A stretch of 6,874 bases of DNA from JAHEIJ01 sp040235565 (GCA_040235565.1 JBECLA010000099.1:1-6874), one strand, 5' to 3'; positions 1 to 6,473 are shown, counted from the stretch's first letter. Notes: generated from the letters alone by a model not told the origin. Numbers and translations: made by a program.

Positions 1-1409
1 GGCCCACCAGACATGTGGCCAGTATTCTTCGCTGGGAAGGTATCGTTATCGATCCCATTGGCGCGCTGCTGGCCGTGCTGGTGTTTCAGTTTATTGTCGC
101 GGGTATTGATACCAATGCCTTTGGCAAAACCTTGATTACCTTCACCGGACAGGTTTTGACTGGCCTGACTCTTGGTGCCGCTGCTGGCTATGTGCTTGGA
201 ATCACCATACGGCATCAATGGCTACCTGTCTATCTGCACAATCTGGCGACATTAAGTCTGGTCCTGGGTGTGTTTACCCTATCAAACCAGGTTTATCACG
301 AGTCGGGGTTACTCACGGTAACGATAATGGGTATCTGGCTTGCCAATATGAAAGACGTACATACCGAAGATATTCTGAATTTCAAGGAAAGTCTCAGCCT
401 GCTATTTATCTCGGGGCTGTTTATCCTTCTTGCAGCACGCGTCGACCTGCAGCAATTTGTGCTCCTGGGATGGCCGGCCCTGGGTGTCCTAATCGCCATG
501 CAGTTTATCGCCCGGCCATTGAAAATCATGGTCGCAACCTGGAATTCCAATTTACATTGGCAGGAGCGTGCGATCCTTGCATGGATTGCACCACGTGGCA
601 TTATTGCCGCTGCCATCTCAGCCCTGTTTGCGATTCAACTCGAACAACAAGGCTATGCCCAGGCTTCATTGCTGGTGCCTCTCACCTTCATGGTGATTGT
701 CGGGACGGTAGCTTTTCAGAGTATCACTGCACGCCCGTTGGCCATGTTACTCAAAGTTGCTGAACCGGAACCCAACGGCTTTTTGATCGTCGGTGCAAAC
801 CCGGTCGCACGCACCATTGCAGCGGCCTTAAACAAACATGGTTTCACGACCCTCCTGGCAGACACTCATTGGGGAAATATTCGTGCTGCTCTGATTGAAG
901 GGCGGCAAACATTTTATGGCGATCTGGTATCAGAACAGGCCGACAGAAAACTTGATCTGGTAGGTATAGGCAATCTTCTGAGCCTGTCTCCTCATGAAGA
1001 ACTCAATTGTCTGGCGGCGATGCGCTATCGCAGCGAATTCGGTGACCGCAATCTTTATACTTTGCAGGTGACTACTGAGGAGGATGAGAAAATACAACGC
1101 CGACCGCGTTGCGGACATATTGCTTTTGGTGAGAATGTCAGTTACTCAAAACTGACCGAGATGTTAAGTCATGGCGCAAAAATTCACAGCACCCAGTTGA
1201 CCGATGAATTCGATTTTGATGATTTTTACAAAAAACAATACGCCCGTGCCGTTATCCTGTTTGCCATTACACCCGGCGGTGATTTGCGTATCTTCACTCC
1301 GGCGACTGAAATAAATCCGGCCCCTGGCTGGACGCTCATCAGCTTGATCCTGCCGCAAGAAGACAAAGACAAATCAAAGCTTAGCGTTACCAATAATTCT
1401 GATTCATAA
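1..1409 (+). CDS. CPA1/NhaP-type cation:proton antiporter with C-terminal TrkA-N/RCK-like domain (5' truncated by window edge)
   Basis: Inner-membrane antiporter that would exchange Na+ or K+ for H+ in pH and ion homeostasis. The frame is open to the left edge (first complete codon at 3), and homologous-looking sequence runs through a possible GTG at 15, so that GTG is internal and the true start lies outside. About 468 residues are visible. Hydrophobic helices fill roughly 20-775. The motif EGIVIDPIGA (36-65) carries the Asp (codon 51-53) expected to bind the ion. APRGIIAAA (588-614) is the family's conserved arginine-glycine helix. From about 775 a soluble domain begins with GFLIVGANPVART, a Rossmann-like glycine motif typical of TrkA-N/RCK nucleotide-binding domains, and ends in a polar tail rich in Asp, Lys and Ser. 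The position before the key Asp is Ile rather than the Asn of classical ND-motif exchangers, so ion choice cannot be read from sequence. Family call is firm; Na+ versus K+ is open. Confidence 0.9.
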   Translation, partial: PTRHVASILRWEGIVIDPIGALLAVLVFQFIVAGIDTNAFGKTLITFTGQVLTGLTLGAAAGYVLGITIRHQWLPVYLHNLATLSLVLGVFTLSNQVYHESGLLTVTIMGIWLANMKDVHTEDILNFKESLSLLFISGLFILLAARVDLQQFVLLGWPALGVLIAMQFIARPLKIMVATWNSNLHWQERAILAWIAPRGIIAAAISALFAIQLEQQGYAQASLLVPLTFMVIVGTVAFQSITARPLAMLLKVAEPEPNGFLIVGANPVARTIAAALNKHGFTTLLADTHWGNIRAALIEGRQTFYGDLVSEQADRKLDLVGIGNLLSLSPHEELNCLAAMRYRSEFGDRNLYTLQVTTEEDEKIQRRPRCGHIAFGENVSYSKLTEMLSHGAKIHSTQLTDEFDFDDFYKKQYARAVILFAITPGGDLRIFTPATEINPAPGWTLISLILPQEDKDKSKLSVTNNSDS

Positions 1410-1441
1410 GATTTCGGAGTATCCATATCCTTGAATGACCT

Positions 1442-1888
1442 TCAACGGTGCTGTGTTAAAAACCGGTCTAACTGATTTGCAAATGCTTGCCTGTCAGCGT
1501 GACTGAGTGATTTCGGCCCACCCGTTTGGATTCCACTACCTCGCAATTCATCCATGAGATCCCGCATCGCAAGACGCTCCTTGATGTTGTCCCGGGTATA
1601 AAATGTTCCGCGCGGATTCAGGGCATAACCACCTTTTTTGATCACCTCGGCGGCAAGTGGAATATCAGCTGTGATAACAAGGTCCTGCTGTTGCAGGTGC
1701 TGAACAATATAATTATCTGCCACATCAAAACCTCCATTCACACGGATCGATTTGATATAAGGCGAAGGAGGCAACTGGAGACGTCTATTAGCGACCAGCG
1801 TCAATAGAATTTGTACCCGTTCCGCCGCACGAAACAGAATTTCCTTAATCACCTTTGGACAGGCATCGGCATCAACCCAGATTTGCAT
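1442..1888 (-). CDS. yaiI: YaiI/YqxD family protein (UPF0178, DUF188)
   Basis: Conserved cytoplasmic protein of 148 residues, the usual family length. Its PIN-like fold suggests a nuclease-type function, but no reaction is established that I know of. Family signatures are VDADACP at residues 5-11, VADNYI at 56-61, VITADIPLA at 71-79, NPRG at 91-94 and TGGPK near 122-126. The acidic residues D6, D8, D58 and D75 are the likely metal-site candidates by analogy with PIN-like folds (inference). The frame could extend to an ATG at 1924, but the start at 1888 is preferred: the protein then begins MQIWVDADACP as family members do, and AAGGA lies 8 bases upstream. It faces the antiporter gene tail to tail with 32 bases between stops and no clear terminator hairpin. 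A plausible promoter lies at 1911-1940. Confidence 0.93.
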   Translation of the reverse strand: MQIWVDADACPKVIKEILFRAAERVQILLTLVANRRLQLPPSPYIKSIRVNGGFDVADNYIVQHLQQQDLVITADIPLAAEVIKKGGYALNPRGTFYTRDNIKERLAMRDLMDELRGSGIQTGGPKSLSHADRQAFANQLDRFLTQHR

Positions 1889-1896
1889 GAAATTCA

Positions 1897-1901
1897 TCCT
1901 T
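1897..1901 (-). promoter_or_regulatory. Ribosome binding site of the yaiI-like gene
   Basis: On the minus strand AAGGA lies 8 bases before the ATG at 1888. It overlaps the alternative in-frame ATG at 1897, so it fixes the start at 1888. Confidence 0.7.
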
Positions 1902-1910
1902 TTGGTTTCA

Positions 1911-1940
1911 AGTATATCGGCCATCAGCCAGGTCTTTCAG
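1911..1940 (-). promoter_or_regulatory. Possible sigma-70 promoter for the yaiI-like gene
   Basis: On the minus strand CTGAAA (1940-1935) and TATACT (1916-1911) are 18 bases apart, matching the -35 and -10 consensus at 4/6 and 5/6 positions. Transcription would begin around 1904, giving a leader of about 15 bases that contains the AAGGA site. Prediction by eye only. Confidence 0.4.
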
Positions 1941-2046
1941 ACGCTTCGCTGTTGAGCACCTTTCCTTATGCCAGATTCCACTGCACAGGCGCAAAACGGT
2001 GATGCAGTTGGTAAATTCCGTGTGAACTGGTTCGTATTTACAGTAT

Positions 2047-2056
2047 TTAGTACTAA
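2047..2056. repeat. 10-base perfect palindrome in the divergent intergenic region
   Basis: TTAGTACTAA is a perfect palindrome 57 bases before the diguanylate cyclase start. A second half-site copy, ATACTAA, lies at 2077-2083, and GTATTTA occurs twice just upstream (2034-2040 and 2043-2049). It could be an operator for the downstream gene, but AT-rich palindromes of this size arise by chance. The whole spacer 1889-2112 holds no other recognisable gene, and I see no convincing plus-strand promoter in it. Confidence 0.3.
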
Positions 2057-2112
2057 CACTTTGGTTATAGCGACCGATACTAATAACAAATCCGGGTACT
2101 CAGGTACTACAC

Positions 2113-3012
2113 ATGCAATTTTCACTCGTTTTTCAGGCTCTGGTCGAAAACACCAATGACGTCATCATGGTGCTGGACGCGACTCCTCTGTCCGAAGGTG
2201 GCCCGAAGATCGACTACGTCAACCCGGCGTTTGAAAAACTGATGGGCTATACCGCAGATGAAGTCATTGGCCAAAACCCGAAGATTCTACAAGGGCCCGG
2301 CACCGATGATAAAACCCGTTACAAAATCCGCAAAGCCATGCGTGATGAAACCAGTATACGGACCCAGATTCTCAACTATGACAAGGCGGGTAATGAACTT
2401 TGGCTGGATATCAATATGGTGCCACTGTTCGACCAGAACGGTAATCTGGCCTATTATGCCGCGATTGAACGGGACCTGACGGAACACAAAAAACTCCAGG
2501 CTCAACTCGAGAGTATGGCAACCATCGACAGCCTCACCGGCATGGCAAACCGGCAGGCCTTTCTGCAACGCGCAAAAAATGAGTTTAATCGTGCCCGTCG
2601 CTACGCTCGTCCTTTGACAGTTGTCATGATTGATATCGATCGTTTCAAGACGATCAATGATCGATATGGCCATGCGACTGGTGATGAAGTGTTACGTCAG
2701 ACAGCCGACATATGCCAACGTAGTCTGCGCGGGACTGATTTTATGGGGCGTGTCGGTGGTGAAGAATTTGTCTTATTGCTTCCGGATACAACACACAGCA
2801 GTGCCTATCATGTTGCGGAACGCATGCGAACGCATCTATGCGAAACGCCCATTGTGCTGGAAAATGGTGTTAGTCTGAGTATTACCGCCAGCTTTGGTGT
2901 GGCGTCGATGAAGGAACATGATCGCGATTTCAATGCCATGCTCGAACTTGCTGATGAAGCGATGTATCACGCCAAACATGAAGGACGCAACCAGGTTAAA
3001 TCAGCAGCTTGA
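2113..3012 (+). CDS. PAS-GGDEF diguanylate cyclase
   Basis: Cytoplasmic protein of 299 residues that would make c-di-GMP from two GTP under control of a PAS sensor. Residues 5-125 form the PAS domain: YVNPAFEKLMGY at 35-46, GQNPKILQG at 53-61, and the closing IERDLTEHK at 118-126. The GGDEF domain spans about 133-297: DSLTGMANR at 139-147, the metal-binding segment DIDRFKTIND at 174-183, the active site GGEEF at 215-219, and an RGTD inhibitory site at 206-209, exactly five residues before GGEEF. It should therefore be an active, product-inhibited cyclase. No transmembrane helix or signal peptide is visible. The only start codon downstream of an in-frame stop at 2068 is ATG 2113; its ribosome binding site is weak. 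The PAS signature resembles LOV domains, but proline replaces the flavin-adduct cysteine, so light sensing is unlikely; redox, oxygen or ligand sensing is possible. The gene is transcribed alone, convergent with the minus-strand cluster to its right. Confidence 0.95.
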   Translation: MQFSLVFQALVENTNDVIMVLDATPLSEGGPKIDYVNPAFEKLMGYTADEVIGQNPKILQGPGTDDKTRYKIRKAMRDETSIRTQILNYDKAGNELWLDINMVPLFDQNGNLAYYAAIERDLTEHKKLQAQLESMATIDSLTGMANRQAFLQRAKNEFNRARRYARPLTVVMIDIDRFKTINDRYGHATGDEVLRQTADICQRSLRGTDFMGRVGGEEFVLLLPDTTHSSAYHVAERMRTHLCETPIVLENGVSLSITASFGVASMKEHDRDFNAMLELADEAMYHAKHEGRNQVKSAA

Positions 3013-3040
3013 CCAGGAGCGAATCGCAATCAGTCAATAG

Positions 3041-3394
3041 CTATAATTTAACCCGTTTCTTTTTTTGCTGCTGGGACTTGAGCTCTTCCTGATGTTTTTT
3101 TGTGAGTTCAACAAATCGTGGCGTGAGGCCGGAATCTTCATATATAGGATCGCCAAATTCATCTTCGGCAATTACCTTATCTCCCTGTACATATGGAAAA
3201 GCTTCTTCTACTCCATCCAGTGCAACGGTCAAAAGCTCAATAAATATCTGTTCCTGGGTGCGCTCCGGATAAAGTTCATTCAGGGCCAGAATACGCGCAG
3301 CAACATCCAGGGGAATATTCACTGACATATTGATTGGTGCCTCGTGCCCATGAGAATTTGATTCCCATTCTTCCAGAAGTTGTTTTATATGCAT
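3041..3394 (-). CDS. Conserved 117-residue protein with ribbon-helix-helix-like segment
   Basis: Small soluble protein, no signal peptide. Residues 22-60 run as a short strand (NMSVNIP) followed by two helices broken at YPERT, the pattern of a ribbon-helix-helix DNA-binding fold. Residues 68-101 form a conserved-looking block with YVQGDKVIAEDE, GDPIYED and TPRFVELTKKH. The tail is Lys/Gln rich (KKKR at 111-114). I recall similar proteins in Pseudomonas-type genomes carrying automatic names such as 'pilin assembly' or 'type 1 pili tip component'. Nothing in this sequence supports a pilus role, since there is no secretion signal. The ATG at 3394 has a modest GGGA site about 6 bases upstream. 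It is the last of three minus-strand genes, 74 bases after the stop of the 80-residue gene, and its stop lies 28 bases from that of the diguanylate cyclase. DNA binding is inference only. Confidence 0.8.
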   Translation of the reverse strand: MHIKQLLEEWESNSHGHEAPINMSVNIPLDVAARILALNELYPERTQEQIFIELLTVALDGVEEAFPYVQGDKVIAEDEFGDPIYEDSGLTPRFVELTKKHQEELKSQQQKKKRVKL

Positions 3395-3468
3395 GGTATT
3401 CCCGTCTTTCTAAATGATATTCCGAACACCGAATACAACTAAATTGATCGTAACTCGGTTACAGTAAT

Positions 3469-3711
3469 TTATTGATTCTTATCCGTTTCTACAGCAAACA
3501 TGCCATCCTCAATGATATGCTTATAGGCCAGAGTACGTAAATTCTCGGCTAATTTTTCATACTGGCGCGCATAACACTCTTCTGCCGGTATCATCTGACC
3601 ACTGTGCTCCGAAGTCTTGAGTTGCCGTGCAACCGTAGCCTCATGCTCACAACGTTCAATCTGTTCCTCCAGCCATGATAAAAACTCGGCTCTGTCCAGA
3701 AACTTACTCAC
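3469..3711 (-). CDS. Hypothetical 80-residue helical protein
   Basis: I do not recognise this family. The protein is short, acidic and charged, with two predicted helices (about residues 5-32 and 43-66) separated by a Ser/Gly/Pro turn, suggesting a helical hairpin. It has Cys21 and Cys47, no signal peptide and no membrane segment. The start is GTG at 3711, preceded on the minus strand by a perfect AGGAGG with 9 bases of spacing, which strongly supports a real gene despite the size. It sits between the lipoprotein gene (52 bases upstream) and the 117-residue gene (74 bases downstream), all on the same strand, so co-transcription is likely. Confidence 0.75.
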   Translation of the reverse strand: MSKFLDRAEFLSWLEEQIERCEHEATVARQLKTSEHSGQMIPAEECYARQYEKLAENLRTLAYKHIIEDGMFAVETDKNQ

Positions 3712-3720
3712 GGCCTATGA

Positions 3721-3726
3721 CCTCCT
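3721..3726 (-). promoter_or_regulatory. Perfect Shine-Dalgarno site of the 80-residue gene
   Basis: AGGAGG on the minus strand, 9 bases before the GTG at 3711. It is the strongest ribosome binding site in the window and decides the non-ATG start. Confidence 0.8.
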
Positions 3727-3763
3727 GATTTCATTATTAATATATAAAATGCACCACAAAAGA

Positions 3764-4153
3764 CTAACATCCACTCGTTGGTTTGTGATAACCCGTTACA
3801 ATCCAGCTCCCGGCATTATCATCCCAGTACGCTTTTATGGTGTATAAACAGTCAGGTAACACAGGTTCAGCATTAAACATGGGAAAAACCGATCGTTTCA
3901 TGCTAGCTTGTTCTAATTGTTGTTCTGGCTCGATCAGGGCACCACTTGAAACAGAGTAAACCGGTTTCTCGGAAGAACTCATAACCCATTGGAAATCACG
4001 CATATCATCCCCCATGTCGAATGCCACATGGGGCTGACCGTATTCTGGTATGACTTGTTGAATGCCTTCGCCCACAAACGCCTCCAGACCGGCATGCCTT
4101 GTGGTACAACCAGTGATGGGCAGTGCCATCAGCAGAAAAAGCCATGGTCTCAC
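3764..4153 (-). CDS. Small putative outer-membrane lipoprotein
   Basis: A 129-residue protein with a type II signal peptide: Arg2, a hydrophobic stretch WLFLLMALPI, then the lipobox ITGC with Cys16 as the lipidated residue. Thr follows the Cys, so Lol sorting to the outer membrane is expected. The mature part has FVGEGIQQVIPEYGQP at 26-41, reminiscent of the short 'G-x-x-x-x-x-x-x-x-x-x-G-x-P' repeat of BamE/SmpA-like small lipoproteins. It ends in a Cys102...Cys129 pair that could form a disulfide, with WIVTGYHKP between them. No function is assigned. A TTG at 4159 would add two residues, but GAGG lies only 2 bases from it and 8 bases from GTG 4153, so GTG is preferred. It is first of three minus-strand genes and divergent from the phospholipase D-like lipoprotein. 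Confidence 0.82.
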   Translation of the reverse strand: MRPWLFLLMALPITGCTTRHAGLEAFVGEGIQQVIPEYGQPHVAFDMGDDMRDFQWVMSSSEKPVYSVSSGALIEPEQQLEQASMKRSVFPMFNAEPVLPDCLYTIKAYWDDNAGSWIVTGYHKPTSGC

Positions 4154-4161
4154 TGACAAAA

Positions 4162-4165
4162 CCTC
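4162..4165 (-). promoter_or_regulatory. Ribosome binding site deciding the GTG start of the small lipoprotein
   Basis: GAGG on the minus strand is 8 bases from GTG 4153 but only 2 from the in-frame TTG at 4159, favouring the GTG. Confidence 0.55.
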
Positions 4166-4174
4166 AACCAGATA

Positions 4175-4204
4175 ACGATATCATTCAATGGTTTATCCTG
4201 TCAG
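4175..4204 (-). promoter_or_regulatory. Possible sigma-70 promoter for the minus-strand three-gene cluster
   Basis: On the minus strand CTGACA (4204-4199, 5/6 match to -35) is followed after 18 bases by TATCGT (4180-4175, 4/6 match to -10). Transcription would start near 4168 and leave a leader of about 15 bases with the GAGG site. Prediction by eye only. The rest of the spacer 4154-4363 is AT-rich, with no clear plus-strand promoter. Confidence 0.33.
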
Positions 4205-4342
4205 AACAAAAATTCACCAAAACCATCCTTTAATATAAAAAATAATTGATCTTCACCAGCATTTATATGCATCTTAATATATAGAATAAACGCTACAAAT
4301 TCTGTGGCAAGGTGATTCGTTGTTGTGGTTATAGCCATAATA

Positions 4343-4353
4343 GCATCAGATGC
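4343..4353. repeat. Short inverted repeat abutting the ribosome binding site of the PLD-like gene
   Basis: GCATCAGATGC is two perfect 5-base arms around a single A, ending one base before the AGGAG site. The loop is too small for a tight hairpin in RNA, so if functional it would be a protein-binding site. It may be chance. Confidence 0.25.
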
Positions 4354-4358
4354 AGGAG
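4354..4358 (+). promoter_or_regulatory. Ribosome binding site deciding the ATG start of the PLD-like lipoprotein
   Basis: AGGAG lies 5 bases before ATG 4364. It rules out the longer in-frame GTG starts at 4325 and 4358, and the chosen start gives a textbook lipoprotein signal peptide. Confidence 0.7.
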
Positions 4359-4363
4359 TGGCA

Positions 4364-6436
4364 ATGACGAAAGCAGTTGCATTGTTCATCACAGGGCTCG
4401 GTGTTCTGGCGGGTTGTGCCACCGGCGTGTCTGAACCCGTACCGGTTCAATTAACCCTGGCTTCAGGTGATTCAACAGACACCCCTCTCTTCCTGGCAGA
4501 GCAGGCATACCAGGACGAAAATCGCCTTTTGATCACCTTTGCACGAAACGGTGAGACCTTCCACGTTACTACCAGATTACCGCCATTACCCGCTGATTCC
4601 GCCACTGCTGCTCAAATCGATCGCCGCACAATTCTGCCCGTCGCTCTACTGGACAACGAAACACCACACTCCGGTTGGCAAATTTCAGCCGGGACACAAG
4701 TTATTCCCACTGCAGGTGTCGCCGCCTGGCTGCAATTCCGGGATCAATTATGTGCCAGTATAACACCCCGCAAACCCGGGGAAGGTGCAGTGGTGGACTT
4801 CCTCAAGCAGGAGGAGTTATTTTTTTATTATGATGCTGAGGGACTGCTGCGATCCGTACCGGTACACGAAAAGCCGGCCAAACTGAAAATCGCCACTACT
4901 TACAGATTCAGTGAATTATTACGTCACGCAAGGCCATTGCTCACTGAATATATCCTCACTGCCAACGGTGGTACCGCAAATGCACTTCTGTTCAGTACCG
5001 GGGATGGCACAGACTACGGTTACCCCTTCGTTTATGCCAACCAGCGTACGGGAAGGATTGTTTTTCTGCGGCGGCTACCTTCCGATTTACCCCCTGAGGT
5101 CAGACAGCTTACCAGTGATGCCAGGGCCCAAATGCTGGTGCATGCGACCTTCAGCCAAATTGGCGGCACCTTGATGCAACCCTTTGGGTCGGTTGCGCGC
5201 CTGTTTAGTCTGGTAACCTACAAAACCAAGGATACCCTCAGTTACAAACCTCTGGTGTTATTGCAGAAAACACCAGTGCCCCCCCTTGCCAACCAACCAC
5301 CGATGGATCCGCAACAGTGGGAACATGAGCTCGATATCCTGACTGCCAGCCCGCAGACCCAGGGCAATATTCATTACCTCGTGGATGGTAAAACATTTTT
5401 TGCACGCTTGATCGACAGCATTCAATCAGCCCAGGAATCCATCGATATCCGCCTTTATATCTTCGATAACGACGATTATGCACTCAAGATTGCGGATCTG
5501 CTTAAACGTCGATCCCGGGAGGTCAGCGTGCGAGTCCTGGTCGATGGCCTCGGTACGCTTGCTGCGGCTGGCGCCACTTCAGCCTCATCACCGAAGACCT
5601 ATCGGCCACCCGCCTCGATCATCAACTACCTGCAAGATAATTCAGAGGTTGAGGTACGGGTCCTGCAGAATCCCTGGCTGGCCGGTGATCACACCAAGAC
5701 CATTGTCATCGATCGACGAATCGCCTTCCTTGGTGGAATGAACATCGGTCGAGAATACCGATATGACTGGCATGATCTGATGGTGGAACTGCACGGCCCG
5801 GTAGTGGATGTGATACACAATGAATTTGAACGCAGTTGGTTACGTGAAAGTTTTTTTGGCGACTTTCGCGCCGGCATGTACCGTCCCGGGCCACCAACTA
5901 ATCCACCACGAAACACTGAAATCCCAATGCGGATACTCAAAACCATGCCGGGGGACTCGCAAATACTGCGCAGCCAACTCGCCGCTATCAACCGTGCCCG
6001 GCAGCGAATATATATCGAAAACGTCTACTTCACTTCCGATGCCATATTATATGAACTTGCCAAGGCACGGCGCCGGGGAGTTGATGTGCGCGTCATTATT
6101 CCCTACAAAGGCGACAGTGGCATCATTAATCGCAGTAATATCCTTGCCGCCAATGCCATGCTTGCCAACGGCATTCGGGTATATATTTACCCCGGTACCT
6201 CGCACGTAAAAGGCGCACTCTATGATGGTTGGCTCTGCCTTGGCTCGGCCAACTTTGATGATCTTAGCCTGCGTGTTAACAAGGAGCTCAATATCGCTAC
6301 CAACGATCCTGCAGCCGTCGATGGTTTCCTTACTCAGGTGCTACTGCCCGATCTTGAAAACTCAGTGGAACTGAAAGAACCGATCCCTAAAAAGTGGTCT
6401 GATTACCTGATGGAGTTGATGGCGGACCATCTGTAA
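4364..6436 (+). CDS. Lipoprotein with phospholipase D/cardiolipin synthase-type double HKD domain and unrecognised N-terminal domain
   Basis: A 690-residue protein predicted to be lipid-anchored and periplasm-facing. Lys3, a hydrophobic stretch and the lipobox LAGC give Cys18 as the lipidated residue; Ala at the next position predicts outer-membrane sorting. Residues 19 to about 305 match no family I recognise: a mixed, mostly strand-like region with many Leu/Thr/Pro. A Pro-rich linker (KTPVPPLANQPP, near 302-313) leads to the enzyme domain. PLD half 1 starts near 332, with ESIDIRLYIFDNDD at 358-371 and the HKD motif HTKTIVID at 443-450 followed by GGMN. Half 2 has RIYIENVYF at 548-556 and HVKGALYD at 614-621 followed by GSANFDD. 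Both H, K and D triads are intact, so a phosphatidyltransferase or phospholipase reaction through a phosphohistidine intermediate is expected. Candidate roles are cardiolipin synthesis or phospholipid turnover. Classical ClsA has N-terminal transmembrane helices instead of a lipoprotein signal. The gene is transcribed alone, divergent from the small lipoprotein gene and convergent with the MtrB/PioB-type gene. Confidence 0.9.
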   Translation: MTKAVALFITGLGVLAGCATGVSEPVPVQLTLASGDSTDTPLFLAEQAYQDENRLLITFARNGETFHVTTRLPPLPADSATAAQIDRRTILPVALLDNETPHSGWQISAGTQVIPTAGVAAWLQFRDQLCASITPRKPGEGAVVDFLKQEELFFYYDAEGLLRSVPVHEKPAKLKIATTYRFSELLRHARPLLTEYILTANGGTANALLFSTGDGTDYGYPFVYANQRTGRIVFLRRLPSDLPPEVRQLTSDARAQMLVHATFSQIGGTLMQPFGSVARLFSLVTYKTKDTLSYKPLVLLQKTPVPPLANQPPMDPQQWEHELDILTASPQTQGNIHYLVDGKTFFARLIDSIQSAQESIDIRLYIFDNDDYALKIADLLKRRSREVSVRVLVDGLGTLAAAGATSASSPKTYRPPASIINYLQDNSEVEVRVLQNPWLAGDHTKTIVIDRRIAFLGGMNIGREYRYDWHDLMVELHGPVVDVIHNEFERSWLRESFFGDFRAGMYRPGPPTNPPRNTEIPMRILKTMPGDSQILRSQLAAINRARQRIYIENVYFTSDAILYELAKARRRGVDVRVIIPYKGDSGIINRSNILAANAMLANGIRVYIYPGTSHVKGALYDGWLCLGSANFDDLSLRVNKELNIATNDPAAVDGFLTQVLLPDLENSVELKEPIPKKWSDYLMELMADHL

Positions 6437-6473
6437 TGTCCTGTGAGACACAAACTTATTCCGGCCACCCGGT

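Noticed and set aside
218..763. 181-codon plus-strand open frame inside the antiporter gene
   Set aside because: It overlaps the conserved membrane domain in another frame; the translation is Cys/Arg/His-rich without domain character, so a shadow frame.
1978..2012. Stem CCACTGCA/TGCAGTTGG with a 17-base loop in the intergenic region
   Set aside because: The stem has a bulge and a long loop, and no T-run follows on either strand, so it is not a terminator; probably chance.
2287..2673. 128-codon minus-strand open frame inside the diguanylate cyclase
   Set aside because: Fully antisense to PAS and GGDEF motifs, with no family resemblance.
3056..3067. T-run after the diguanylate cyclase, possible terminator
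   Set aside because: No GC-rich hairpin precedes it; the run encodes the Lys-rich tail of the convergent gene on the other strand.
3041..3711. Toxin-antitoxin pair made of the 80- and 117-residue proteins
   Set aside because: The genes are 74 bases apart, the protein sizes and motifs match no known toxin family, and the 117-residue family looks like a conserved chromosomal protein. Kept only as a remote possibility in the findings.
4305..4320. Sigma-54-like promoter TGGCAAG-N4-TTCG upstream of the PLD-like gene
   Set aside because: The -24 part fits, but the -12 element has CG instead of the essential GC, so it does not meet the consensus.
5689..5991. 100-codon open frame on the minus strand inside the PLD-like gene
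   Set aside because: It lies opposite a firmly supported domain with catalytic motifs, has a biased composition and no recognisable ribosome binding site or family; a shadow frame.
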